Source: an uncultured Lachnospiraceae bacterium (GTDB lineage: Bacteria > Bacillota > Clostridia > Lachnospirales > Lachnospiraceae). Taken from it: a DNA stretch of 17,134 bases. A model generated the notes under the pieces. It did no database searches. It saw only the letters and a list, made by a program, of their open reading frames with translations, and was not told the DNA's origin. The stretch is taken from the NCBI GenBank assembly GCA_902797785.1, contig CADBUD010000108.1:1-17134 (forward strand). Direction: 5' to 3'. Below, in pieces: positions 7,250 to 14,608 of the stretch; positions within the stretch are counted from its first letter, which is position 1, and every line of letters starts with the position of its first letter. A program made the translations under genes and the position numbers.

Positions 7250-8034
7250 AAAACAAAACGAATCCAAAGCTTCGAACAAGAAAAATTCTTAGGTGGAGCA
7301 GAATTGCGGTACAGATTCTGTGCTTTCTTTTTGCAGCATCCCTATTTTCCCAAGCGTTTAATGGAGTAAAAGAGGTTTTCACCGCCATGGGAAAGGGAGA
7401 ACCTCTTTCCTGGTCGGCATTTGTTCTTCGGACTCTCGTCCTGTGTGGAGTGACCATTTTATTGGGGAGGATTTTTTGCGGCTGGGTCTGTGCTTTCGGT
7501 GCCTTGGGAGACTGGATCTATCAGCTTTCTGGCGCTCTTTTAAAAAAAACGAAAAAGAAACTGCCCAAAATTCCATTGGCATGGATTCCGTGGCTTCAGA
7601 AATGTAAATACCTCATGCTGTTCGTTATTTTACTTCTTTGCTTTTTGGGAAAGGGCGGATGGGTCACACAGAATAGTCCATGGACGATTTTTTCCTTGCT
7701 GACAGCAGGAAACTTTGCAATTGGGAAATTTCCGGTGGCAATCGTCCTGTTTGTCCTATTATTGATCGGAATGGCATGGGAGGAACGATTCTTCTGTAAA
7801 TTTTTCTGTCCTATGGGGGCAGTATTTTCCCTGCTTCCGGAGTTTCCAGTCTTTTCGCTGAAACGAAAGGAAGAACAGTGTATTCCTAATTGTAAGGCTT
7901 GTAAAATGAATTGTCCGGTCTCGATAAAAATCGGGGAAGATCCGTTGACAGAGGGAGAATGCATTCGATGCGGGCGATGCATGCAGGTCTGCCCTAAGAA
8001 AAACATATCCCTGTTTCCCAAAGGCGAGAGATAG
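7246..8034 (+). CDS. NapH/NosR-like polytopic membrane [4Fe-4S] protein
   Basis: A 262-residue protein with about four or five membrane segments (roughly 18-38, 58-76, 121-137, 152-178) and a C-terminal cytoplasmic ferredoxin-like domain. Conserved marks of the NapH/NosR/YccM family are visible: FCGWVC with Cys78 and Cys82 after the second segment, and CKFFCP with Cys184 and Cys188 after the last. Two [4Fe-4S] motifs follow: Cys212, 216, 219, 223-Pro (first spacing C-x3-C) and Cys239, 242, 245, 249-Pro. Such proteins move electrons between cytoplasmic iron-sulfur donors and periplasmic or extracytosolic acceptors. Translational coupling (ATGA overlap) to an FMN-binding protein identifies flavins as the likely partner. 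No catalytic reductase is encoded beside it, so the final acceptor cannot be read from the window. No clear terminator follows; a 13-bp tandem duplication does. Confidence 0.88.
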   Translation: MKNKTNPKLRTRKILRWSRIAVQILCFLFAASLFSQAFNGVKEVFTAMGKGEPLSWSAFVLRTLVLCGVTILLGRIFCGWVCAFGALGDWIYQLSGALLKKTKKKLPKIPLAWIPWLQKCKYLMLFVILLLCFLGKGGWVTQNSPWTIFSLLTAGNFAIGKFPVAIVLFVLLLIGMAWEERFFCKFFCPMGAVFSLLPEFPVFSLKRKEEQCIPNCKACKMNCPVSIKIGEDPLTEGECIRCGRCMQVCPKKNISLFPKGER

Positions 8035-8056
8035 GAAATCTGAGACAGTGAAGTTT

Positions 8057-8082
8057 TTTTGCAGATAGGTTTTGCAGATAGG
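8057..8082 (+). repeat. Perfect 13-bp tandem duplication
   Basis: TTTTGCAGATAGG occurs twice head to tail (8057-8069 and 8070-8082) between the NapH-like gene and the hydrolase gene. It may be a simple slippage event; no function is evident. Confidence 0.85.
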
Positions 8083-8155
8083 ATAAAAAAAGACAGTGCA
8101 ATTTTTATGAGTCTGTGGTAGAATAAGAAAAATCGTATTAAAGGAGAAACCATAT

Positions 8156-9160
8156 ATGATGAAAAAAGAAGAACTGAATTTAACACAAGAATGGGACAAG
8201 ACCTTCCCTAAAAGTGATAAAGTCATTCATGACAAAGTAGTATTTGTGAACCGCTATGGAATTACTTTGGCAGCGGATCTGTATGTTCCAAAGGAAAAAG
8301 AAGACAAGAAGCTTCCGGCAATTGCTGTCTGTGGACCATTTGGCGCAGTCAAAGAGCAGTGCAGTGGACTGTATGCGCAGACGATGGCCGAACGGGGATT
8401 CTTAACGATAGCTTTTGATCCGTCTTTTACGGGGGAGAGCGGCGGCAATGTGAGATACATGGCTTCTCCGGATATCAATACAGAAGATTTTATGGCGGCT
8501 GTTGATTTTCTTTCCTTAAATGATCAAGTCGATCCAGAACGCATTGGGATTCTTGGAATCTGCGGATGGGGCGGGATGGCTCTTAATACGGCATCTTTGG
8601 ATACCAGGATTAAGGCAACGGTCGCTTCCACGATGTATGATATGACGAGGGTCAACGCCAAAGGATACTTTGACAGTGAAGATAGCGAAGAGGCGCGTTA
8701 TGAAAAGAGAAAAGCAATGTGCGCCCAGAGGATAAGCGACCTGAAAGCAGGAGAGTACAAGCTGGGCGGTGGAGTAGTAGACCCACTTCCGGAGGATGCC
8801 CCGTTCTTTGTTAAGGATTATTACAGCTACTATAAGACAGACCGCGGTTACCATGCAAGGTCATTAAATTCAAATGGCGGTTGGAATGTCATCGGATGTG
8901 AGTCCTTTATAAATCAGCCGATACTTCAGTATACCAACGAAATTCGCAGTGCAGTGCTTATTATGCATGGGGAAAAAGCTCATTCCTGCTATTTTGGGAA
9001 AGAGGCATATGCAGCGATGATAAAGGACAGCAAATATACAGACAACAAGGAGCTTCTTATTCTTCCGGATGCAGTACATACTGACTTATATGATGGTGGT
9101 GGAAAGGATGCGATTCCGTTTGACCGGTTGGAAAGCTTCTATAAAGAATATCTTTCCTAA
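8156..9160 (+). CDS. Alpha/beta hydrolase, YcjY/dienelactone-hydrolase-like, Cys nucleophile
   Basis: A 334-residue cytoplasmic protein with no signal peptide. The fold is clear: an N-terminal beta hairpin (DKVVFVNRYGITLAADLYVP), an oxyanion-side strand (LPAIAVCGPFGAVKEQ), the nucleophile elbow GICGWGG with Cys136 where many relatives have Ser, and a late His308 in LPDAVHTDLYD. The acid residue is less clear; the strand LIMHGEKAHSCYFG lacks the usual Asp after HGE. This resembles hydrolases annotated as YcjY-like or DLH-like; substrates are unknown. AAGGAG at 8141-8146 supports the start (a second ATG at 8159 is possible). A possible -10 TAGAAT lies at 8119-8124 with only a weak -35 (GTGCAA, 8096), so it may be transcribed separately from the flavin unit. 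Nothing ties it to electron transfer. Confidence 0.8.
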   Translation: MMKKEELNLTQEWDKTFPKSDKVIHDKVVFVNRYGITLAADLYVPKEKEDKKLPAIAVCGPFGAVKEQCSGLYAQTMAERGFLTIAFDPSFTGESGGNVRYMASPDINTEDFMAAVDFLSLNDQVDPERIGILGICGWGGMALNTASLDTRIKATVASTMYDMTRVNAKGYFDSEDSEEARYEKRKAMCAQRISDLKAGEYKLGGGVVDPLPEDAPFFVKDYYSYYKTDRGYHARSLNSNGGWNVIGCESFINQPILQYTNEIRSAVLIMHGEKAHSCYFGKEAYAAMIKDSKYTDNKELLILPDAVHTDLYDGGGKDAIPFDRLESFYKEYLS

Positions 9161-9198
9161 TTCGTTGATTTTCACTGTCAAACAGGAGTCAGAATTTC

Positions 9199-9540
9199 AT
9201 GTCTGGAAAGTGGGGAAATGGATTGCATTATCTATTTCCTCTTTTGTCGTTTGCAGCAGGTGTTTTTTTGGCAGAACGAATAGAAAGCAGATATAAGAGC
9301 AGCCAAAAAATCCATTGGAGGCAGATTGTCCTGATTCTTGAAATTATTCTTCTAGTTATTGTGGGATTGCTGCCGAAAGACGGTCATACGATCGCCAATG
9401 TGCTGGTTTCTTTTTCCTGCGCCATGCAGGTTCAGACGTTTCGGAAGGTACATGGATATGGATATGCCAGTACGATTTGGATTTCTGCTGTGATCTTAAT
9501 GATTGTCATCATAATGATGGTGAAAAAAAGCGATCTGTAG
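9199..9540 (+). pseudogene. Remnant of a DUF1275 (YoaK-like) membrane protein
   Basis: A 113-residue frame remains open from ATG 9199 (AGGAG ten bases upstream), but it looks like pieces of a DUF1275 protein, normally about 220-230 residues. The region GNGLHYLFPLLSFAAGVFLAE through IHWRQIVLILEI to SFSCAMQVQTFRKVHGYGYAST matches the middle of that family. The normal start (including the QTGN motif) is absent. Just upstream in another frame, CQTG (about 9176-9187) may be its decayed trace. After YAST, where family members continue with TGNLRSGTE, the sequence jumps to a hydrophobic stretch resembling the family's C-terminus (WISAVILMIVIIMM). So an N-terminal loss with frameshift and an internal in-frame deletion are inferred. 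A short expressed membrane protein cannot be excluded. Family assignment is from remembered sequences. Confidence 0.65.
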
Positions 9541-9549
9541 AAATAGGAA

Positions 9550-9566
9550 GGGTGCTTTTAGCACCT
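9550..9566 (+). terminator. Weak hairpin after the DUF1275 remnant
   Basis: GGTGC (9551-9555) and GCACC (9561-9565) form a five-pair stem with a TTTTA loop, followed by TCGTGTTT rather than a proper T run. It may be a weak terminator or a remnant of one. Confidence 0.3.
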
Positions 9567-9649
9567 CGTGTTTGGCACCATAGAAAACGAATAAATTTGT
9601 TTCCTATACATATGATACAATAAGACCTCCTGCCGAACAGGGGATGGAT

Positions 9650-9790
9650 ATGAAACGGATGGCAGGCTTTATTTTGTTCTGGATTGCGGTAGGAATGCTT
9701 TTGGGAACGGTGATTCCTAATGCGTTGATAAAAATATTGATGATGCTCATTTTATTCTTGCTGGGATATAATCTTTTTTCATCCTGCTAG
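9650..9790 (+). CDS. Small 46-residue membrane protein
   Basis: The frame encodes MKRMAGFILFWIAVGMLLG, then TVIPNALIKILMMLILFLLG, ending YNLFSSC. It has a basic start, two hydrophobic helices broken by IPN, and a short tail. The pattern (basic start, G-IxLFW, G-M, P-N, GYNLF plus Cys end) resembles short uncharacterised proteins I recall from Lachnospiraceae, so it is probably a real gene. I prefer ATG 9650 to ATG 9644 because AGGGG at 9639-9643 would be too close to the latter. An extended -10 (TGATACAAT, 9613-9621) lies about 30 bases upstream, without a good -35. The end of the gene is followed by two copies of the dispersed GTGAATAGTAAC motif and then the terminator at 9900-9941. Function is unknown. 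Confidence 0.6.
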   Translation: MKRMAGFILFWIAVGMLLGTVIPNALIKILMMLILFLLGYNLFSSC

Positions 9791-9828
9791 ATGCGAAGCA
9801 GCGGGAAATCCGAATGCCGGGAGGGGGA

Positions 9829-9899
9829 CTGTGAATAGTAACCACCCAAGAAAAACACGTTTGAAAATACCTTGCGGGATAGCGGCTGTGAATCGTAAC
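9829..9899 (+). repeat. Dispersed element copy C: two direct GTGAATMGTAAC motifs
   Basis: CTGTGAATAGTAAC at 9829-9842 and CTGTGAATCGTAAC at 9886-9899 are direct repeats 57 bp apart. The segment 9859-9899 matches, with 38 of 41 identical bases, the reverse complement of 16974-17014 at the right end of the window. This is therefore a truncated or composite copy of the same element. It lies between the small membrane protein and the terminator at 9900. Confidence 0.85.
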
Positions 9900-9941
9900 A
9901 ATAGAAAAAAGCAGCAGAAAAATCTGCTGCTTTTTTCTATT
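9900..9941. terminator. Bidirectional intrinsic terminator, 19-bp perfect stem
   Basis: AATAGAAAAAAGCAGCAGA (9900-9918) is the exact reverse complement of 9923-9941, with a four-base loop of A. The A run on one side and T run on the other make it work in both directions. It separates the converging small membrane protein gene (plus) and rpmB (minus). Confidence 0.95.
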
Positions 9942-9963
9942 GTACTTAATATAACGTTCAAAC

Positions 9964-10149
9964 TTATGCTCTTTCAACTTTGCCGGATCTTAAACATGCA
10001 GTACATACATACTGTTTCTTTGTACCTCCGTTCACTTTTACACGAACAGATTTGATGTTTGGTTTCCACATTTTGTTGGATCTTCTATGAGAATGACTCA
10101 CTTTGTTTCCGAAATGAACGCTTTTGCCACAAACTGAACACTTAGCCAC
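9964..10149 (-). CDS. rpmB: 50S ribosomal protein L28 (bL28)
   Basis: A 61-residue protein with the typical L28 start AKCSVCGKSVHFGNKVSHSHRR and the NxRWKPN-type segment here as SNKMWKPNIKSV. Cys4, Cys7, Cys49 and Cys52 form the zinc-ribbon version of the protein. The start is GTG at 10149-10147 because AGGAGG lies eight bases upstream and translation from it gives the standard MAKC start; the frame extends three codons further (to 10158) into the ribosome binding site. It is the usual minus-strand neighbour of the Asp23-like gene in Firmicutes. A strong promoter lies at 10189-10217 and the shared terminator at 9900-9941 ends it. Confidence 0.97.
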   Translation of the reverse strand: MAKCSVCGKSVHFGNKVSHSHRRSNKMWKPNIKSVRVKVNGGTKKQYVCTACLRSGKVERA

Positions 10150-10188
10150 AATCAGCACCTCCTTGCATAAAAACTTGCACCGAGGCTT

Positions 10189-10217
10189 ATTCTATCAGAA
10201 ATAGAAGGGAAATGCAA
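10189..10217 (-). promoter_or_regulatory. Promoter of rpmB
   Basis: Read on the minus strand, TTGCAT (10217-10212) and TAGAAT (10194-10189) are separated by exactly 17 bases. The start codon lies about 40 bases downstream of the -10 box. This is a typical sigma-A promoter, divergent from the operon promoter near 10270. Confidence 0.75.
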
Positions 10218-10246
10218 GCATATTTTAAAAAAAGTTGGAAAAGGTA

Positions 10247-10275
10247 TTCCTTTTTTTGCTGGAAAAGGGTATAAT
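10247..10275 (+). promoter_or_regulatory. Probable promoter of the Asp23-like/fakA/recG/gltX/nudC operon
   Basis: A perfect -10 box TATAAT lies at 10270-10275, about 100 bases before the Asp23-like start. The hexamer 17 bases upstream (TTCCTT, 10247-10252) is a poor -35. The leader between it and the start holds no structure I recognise. Confidence 0.5.
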
Positions 10276-10374
10276 AGCGTATGACTGGTTCCTATTTACA
10301 GCCGATTGCGATTCGACCATGTGTGGGACAGCATTGCTGCAAATAGAAAAATACAGCTAAATGGAGGTAAAAAC

Positions 10375-10731
10375 ATGAAAGGACAGATGAGCACCAAATA
10401 TGGAAAAGTTCTCATAGATACAGATGCGATTGCGACCTATGCCGGTTCAATTGTAGTAGAGTGCTTTGGAATTGTAGGAATGGCTTCACTGAATGTTGCG
10501 GATGGATTTGTACGTTTATTGAAAAAGGACAGCCTAAAGGATGGAATCCGCGTAAGCTGTGAAAATAATAGATTGAAATTGGAGTTTCACGTCATCGTGG
10601 CGTATGGTGTCAGTATCTCCGCAGTTGCGGATACCTTGATTGGATCGGTAAAATACCGGGTCGAGGAGTTTACCGGTCTGGAAGTAGAAAAAATCAAGAT
10701 TTTAGTTGAGGGCGTTCGTTATATAGATTAA
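10375..10731 (+). CDS. yloU: Asp23/Gls24 (DUF322) family protein, YloU-like
   Basis: A 118-residue soluble protein. It matches the Asp23/Gls24 family over its whole length: GKVLIDTDAIATYAGSIVVECFGIVGMAS near the start, then LKLEFHVIVAYGVSISAVADTLIGSVKYRVEEFTGLEVEKIKILVEGV. The ATG at 10375 has TGGAGG at 10362-10367; the frame runs further upstream to 10306 but has no better ribosome site there. In Bacillus subtilis the corresponding gene, yloU, lies between rpmB and yloV, as here. Asp23 homologues are associated with envelope homeostasis, and Staphylococcus Asp23 is membrane-tethered; the function of YloU-type members is poorly defined. The gene is first in a tight operon with a fatty-acid kinase-like gene 60 bp downstream. 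Confidence 0.9.
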   Translation: MKGQMSTKYGKVLIDTDAIATYAGSIVVECFGIVGMASLNVADGFVRLLKKDSLKDGIRVSCENNRLKLEFHVIVAYGVSISAVADTLIGSVKYRVEEFTGLEVEKIKILVEGVRYID

Positions 10732-10791
10732 GATGAAAAGCGAAGAGACAGCATCTTTTTTTGATGCGGAACGAAATTAGGAGGAACAATT

Positions 10792-12498
10792 GTGGCTGCT
10801 ACGAATGTAAATAGGAAATTTATTGATGCGCCGATGCTCGCAAAGATGTTTTTGGGTGGGGCACAAAATTTAGAGGCAAAAAAAGAATGGATCAATGAGC
10901 TGAATGTGTTTCCTGTTCCGGATGGGGATACAGGAACCAATATGAGCATGACAGTAATGTCAGCTGCCAGAGAGATTTCTGCGATTCAAGAGATAAATAT
11001 GGATACGCTGGCAAAGGCAATTTCTTCTGGCTCCCTGCGAGGTGCCAGAGGAAATTCCGGTGTGATCGTATCCCAGCTCTTTCGTGGCTTTACCAGGGTG
11101 ATGAAAGGAAAGACCTATCTTTCTTCAGAAGATATCGCAGAGGCATTTGCCCGCGGAGTAGAGACAGCATACAAAGCAGTAATGAAGCCAAAAGAAGGGA
11201 CGATCCTTACCGTGGCAAAGGCGGCGGCAGAAAAGGCGGCAGAGCTGGCCAAGGCAAAGCAAAAGGATCCGGGGACGTTCTTTGAACAGATTCTTGCTCA
11301 TGCGGAGCTGACATTAAAGAAGACACCGGAAATGCTGCCGGTCTTAAAGGAAGCAGGTGTCGTGGATTCTGGTGGACAGGGGCTGGTAGAAATCTATCGG
11401 GGGATGATTGCTGCTTATTATGGCAGGGAGATCACCTTGGAGGTGCAGCCGGAACAGGCTATGACAGTGACAAAGATTTCAGCGGAAACGGAGGCTGAGA
11501 TCAAATTTGGTTATTGTACCGAATTTATCATTATGCTCAACAAAGCGCTCTCAGAAGAGGAAGAGGACGAGTTTCGCTCTTTTTTGGAGTCTTTGGGAGA
11601 TTCCATTGTATTGGTGGCAGATGAAGAGCTCGTCAAGGTTCATGTGCATACCAATGCTCCGGGAGTCGCGATCACAAAAGCCCTGACCTATGGACCGCTG
11701 ACCAAAATGAAGATTGACAATATGCGCCAGGAACATCAGGAAAAGCTGTTCAAGGATGCGATGAAGCTGGCTGAGGAGCAGAAAAAGCAGAACCGGAAAA
11801 AGGATAAAAAGAAGGAAGAGCCAAAAAAGAAATTTGGATTTGTGACGATTTCAGCTGGAAATGGCTTAAAGGAGATTTTTAGGGATCTTGGAGCAGATGT
11901 CGTGATCGAAGGCGGTCAGACGATGAACCCAAGTACTGAGGATATCGTAAAGGCTGTGGAAGAGATTCATGCGGAGCACGTATTTTTGTTTCCGAACAAT
12001 AAAAATATTATTCTGGCAGCCAATCAGGCAAAGGATCTGATTGAAGAGCAGGATCCGGACAAAAAAGTCAGTGTGATACCGACCAAGACCGTACCTCAGG
12101 GAATTACAGCTTTAGTCAGTTTCTTCCCGGAAAAAACCGCTGAGGAAAATGAAGCTGAGATGAAGCAGGAAATTGACGCAGTGAAGGCCGGTCAGGTGAC
12201 CTATGCCGTGCGGGATACCATGATCGATCAGATACCGATCAAAAAAGGAGATATCATGGGAATCGGTGATAGCGGACTGTTATCTTCCGGCAGTGGAATA
12301 GAGGATGTTTCCTTTGAAATGGTTCAAAAAATGATGGAAGAGGATTCCGAATTGATCAGTATCTATTATGGAGAAGAGGTTTCTGAGAATGAGGCAGAGA
12401 AGCTGATGAAGCGTTTGTCAGAGGAGTTCCCGGATTGTGATATCGAGGTGCATGAAGGCGGACAGCCGATCTATTATTATCTGATCAGTGTAGAATAG
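10792..12498 (+). CDS. fakA: Fatty acid kinase A-like DAK2-domain protein (YloV)
   Basis: A 568-residue cytoplasmic protein. The N-terminal DAK2/DhaL-type kinase domain (about 1-205) shows NVFPVPDGDTGTNM, with Asp44 and Asp46 as magnesium/ATP ligands, and GSLRGARGNSG (80-90). The middle domain (about 225-315, FGYCTEFIIML to VKVHVHTNAPG) is the FakA central domain. After a Lys-rich linker (about 325-345) comes the C-terminal domain (FGFVTISAGNGLKEIF, GGQTMNPS, FPNNKNIILAANQA) that contacts FakB in characterised systems. With FakB, FakA phosphorylates exogenous fatty acids to acyl-phosphates for phospholipid synthesis; no fakB (DegV) gene is in this window. The start is GTG 10792 with AGGAGG seven bases upstream. 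Length and domain order match B. subtilis YloV. It sits 30 bp upstream of recG, the conserved order. Confidence 0.93.
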   Translation: MAATNVNRKFIDAPMLAKMFLGGAQNLEAKKEWINELNVFPVPDGDTGTNMSMTVMSAAREISAIQEINMDTLAKAISSGSLRGARGNSGVIVSQLFRGFTRVMKGKTYLSSEDIAEAFARGVETAYKAVMKPKEGTILTVAKAAAEKAAELAKAKQKDPGTFFEQILAHAELTLKKTPEMLPVLKEAGVVDSGGQGLVEIYRGMIAAYYGREITLEVQPEQAMTVTKISAETEAEIKFGYCTEFIIMLNKALSEEEEDEFRSFLESLGDSIVLVADEELVKVHVHTNAPGVAITKALTYGPLTKMKIDNMRQEHQEKLFKDAMKLAEEQKKQNRKKDKKKEEPKKKFGFVTISAGNGLKEIFRDLGADVVIEGGQTMNPSTEDIVKAVEEIHAEHVFLFPNNKNIILAANQAKDLIEEQDPDKKVSVIPTKTVPQGITALVSFFPEKTAEENEAEMKQEIDAVKAGQVTYAVRDTMIDQIPIKKGDIMGIGDSGLLSSGSGIEDVSFEMVQKMMEEDSELISIYYGEEVSENEAEKLMKRLSEEFPDCDIEVHEGGQPIYYYLISVE

Positions 12499-12528
12499 AG
12501 TGAAGAATTCTCCCGGGAATGGTACAAT

Positions 12529-14583
12529 ATGAAATATATAGATAATGTGAGATTAATCAGGGGAGTCGGCACAAGGTCGGCTTCTCTTTTTGAAAAAATA
12601 GGAATACAGACAGTAGCCGATCTGCTTACCTATTATCCGAGGGATTATGAGAGATTTGAAGTTCCCGTCCGGGCAGATCAGCTAAAAGAAAATGAGATTC
12701 ATACGGTTGCAGGCTCTTTGGTTCGCCCGCTGTCGATCAAGAATACAGGAAAAATGCAGCTCGTGATCGGGACCGTATCGGCAGAAGGGGGAGGTCTTGA
12801 GGTCATCTGGTTTCGGATGCCTTATTTAAGAAATAAGCTCCGGCCGGGAGAGACCTATATTTTTCGGGGGCGCTGTATCCAAAAGGGAGCTCATATGCAG
12901 ATGGAGCAGCCGGCATATTATACGGTCGAAGAATATCAAAAGATTCAGGGAAGGATGCTCCCTAAGTATGCGCTTTGCAAAGGTCTGACCAATTCCTTTC
13001 TGATCAAATGTATCCGTCAGGCTCTGGAGGAAACGAAATATCAAAAGGACGATCTTCCGGCAGACCTTCGGGAACGTTTTTCCCTGGCAGAGTACAATTT
13101 TGCCATCCATCAGATTCATTTTCCTGAGTCGAAGGAAAAGCTGGTGGAGGCGAGAAAACGTCTGGTATTTGAAGAGTTTTTTTTGTTTATCCTGATGCTC
13201 CGGCGGTGGAAGGGGAAAAAGGAAGAATGCAAAAATGAATTCTCTTTTTCTCAAAATACATATGTGGAAAAACTGCTGGCATCCCTTCCTTATGAACTGA
13301 CAAAGGCACAGCAAAGGGTATATGATCAGATGAAAAAAGAGCTTCGTTCAGAGCATGTGATGAACCGTCTGATTCAGGGAGATGTCGGTTCTGGGAAAAC
13401 GATACTGGCAGTTCTGGCGCTGTTGATGGCAGCGGAGAACGGATATCAGGCAGCAATGATGGCTCCGACGGAGGTACTGGCAAAACAGCACTTTGAGTCG
13501 ATAGAGAATCTGACAGGAAATCTAAATCTTCCTCTTACGATCCTTTTGCTGACCGGCTCTATGACAGAAAAGCAAAAAAGGGAAGCCAGGGAGAAAATCG
13601 CCTCGGGAGAGGCCGACATTGTGATTGGGACTCACGCCCTGATTCAGGACAAGGTTGAGTTTGCTCATCTGGCTTTGGTGGTTACTGACGAACAGCATCG
13701 GTTCGGTGTACGTCAAAGAGAGACCTTTTCCGAAAAGGGAAATCATATGCCGCACATCCTGGTCATGAGCGCAACGCCGATTCCGCGAACTTTGGCGGTG
13801 ATCTTGTATGGGGATTTGGATATTTCGGTCGTGGATGAACTTCCGGCTAAAAGGATTCCGATTAAAAACTGTGTCGTAGGAACCGGGTATCGGGATACGG
13901 CCTACCGCTTTATTGAAAAGCAGGTCAAAAGTGGGCATCAGGCATATGTGATCTGTCCGCTGGTAGAGGAAAGCGAGCTGGCAGAGGGAGAAAATGTGCT
14001 CGATTATGCTGAAGTTTTGCGGTCAAAGCTTTCTTCGGATTGTACCGTCGGAATCCTGCATGGCAGGATGAAACCGGCAGAAAAAAATGAAGTCATGGAG
14101 CAGTTCGCGGCAAATCAGATTCAGGTTCTGGTATCTACGACGGTCGTGGAGGTCGGAGTCAATGTTCCAAATGCGACGGTCATGATGATCGAAAATGCAG
14201 AACATTTTGGACTGGCGCAGCTTCATCAGCTCCGGGGGCGCGTGGGAAGAGGGGATGCCCAGTCCTATTGTATTTTTTTGAATACGTCAGGGCAGGAGCA
14301 GTCAAAACGCCTGGAAACCCTGCAAAAGTCGAACGACGGATTTTATATTGCAAGTGAGGATTTAAAGCTTCGGGGACCGGGAGATCTGTTCGGCATCCGT
14401 CAGAGTGGATTAATGGAATTTAAAATCGGAGATGTATTTACGGATGCGGCGATTCTTCAAAAGGCCTCGGAGGAGGCGGAACGTCTGATGGCAGAAGATC
14501 CGGAGCTTTTAAAGGAAGAGCATCATCAGCTCAAGAAAAAAATAGAAGAGTGGATGGGAGAGAAGAAACAGCTCTCATTATAA
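12529..14583 (+). CDS. recG: ATP-dependent DNA helicase RecG
   Basis: A 684-residue protein, about the normal length. The N-terminal wedge/OB region (about 1-235) includes GVGTRSASLFEKIGIQTVADLLTYYPRDYE and the OB strand segment. The first helicase domain has Walker A GDVGSGKT (284-291, Lys290), MAPTEVLAKQH, GTHALIQDKVEF, the DEQH box (387-390) followed by RFGVRQR, and SATPIPRTLA. The second has VSTTVVEVGVNVPNATVMMIENAEHFGLAQLHQLRGRVGRG and GPGDLFGIRQSG. RecG reverses stalled replication forks and remodels branched DNA. The start has only a weak ribosome site (GGGAATGG), so translation may depend on readthrough from fakA, 30 bp upstream. Gene order with fakA is conserved in Firmicutes; the gltX neighbour downstream is less usual. 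Confidence 0.98.
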   Translation: MKYIDNVRLIRGVGTRSASLFEKIGIQTVADLLTYYPRDYERFEVPVRADQLKENEIHTVAGSLVRPLSIKNTGKMQLVIGTVSAEGGGLEVIWFRMPYLRNKLRPGETYIFRGRCIQKGAHMQMEQPAYYTVEEYQKIQGRMLPKYALCKGLTNSFLIKCIRQALEETKYQKDDLPADLRERFSLAEYNFAIHQIHFPESKEKLVEARKRLVFEEFFLFILMLRRWKGKKEECKNEFSFSQNTYVEKLLASLPYELTKAQQRVYDQMKKELRSEHVMNRLIQGDVGSGKTILAVLALLMAAENGYQAAMMAPTEVLAKQHFESIENLTGNLNLPLTILLLTGSMTEKQKREAREKIASGEADIVIGTHALIQDKVEFAHLALVVTDEQHRFGVRQRETFSEKGNHMPHILVMSATPIPRTLAVILYGDLDISVVDELPAKRIPIKNCVVGTGYRDTAYRFIEKQVKSGHQAYVICPLVEESELAEGENVLDYAEVLRSKLSSDCTVGILHGRMKPAEKNEVMEQFAANQIQVLVSTTVVEVGVNVPNATVMMIENAEHFGLAQLHQLRGRVGRGDAQSYCIFLNTSGQEQSKRLETLQKSNDGFYIASEDLKLRGPGDLFGIRQSGLMEFKIGDVFTDAAILQKASEEAERLMAEDPELLKEEHHQLKKKIEEWMGEKKQLSL

Positions 14584-14608
14584 AAAAGGTAAAATGGAGG
14601 AAACAAAG

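Noticed and set aside
9829..9899. Two spaced direct repeats as a minimal CRISPR array
   Set aside because: Only two units, unequal sequence, strong match to another dispersed element, and no cas genes.
10150..10158. Three-codon N-terminal extension of L28
   Set aside because: It would overlap the AGGAGG ribosome site; the standard AKCSVCGK start follows GTG at 10149.
10276..10374. tRNA or structured leader upstream of the Asp23-like gene
   Set aside because: No T-arm GGTTCRANYCC or cloverleaf pairing was found; it appears to be a plain leader.
10751..10767. GCATC/GATGC hairpin between the Asp23-like gene and fakA as a terminator
   Set aside because: The stem is only five pairs, the T run is in the loop, and the genes belong to a conserved operon.
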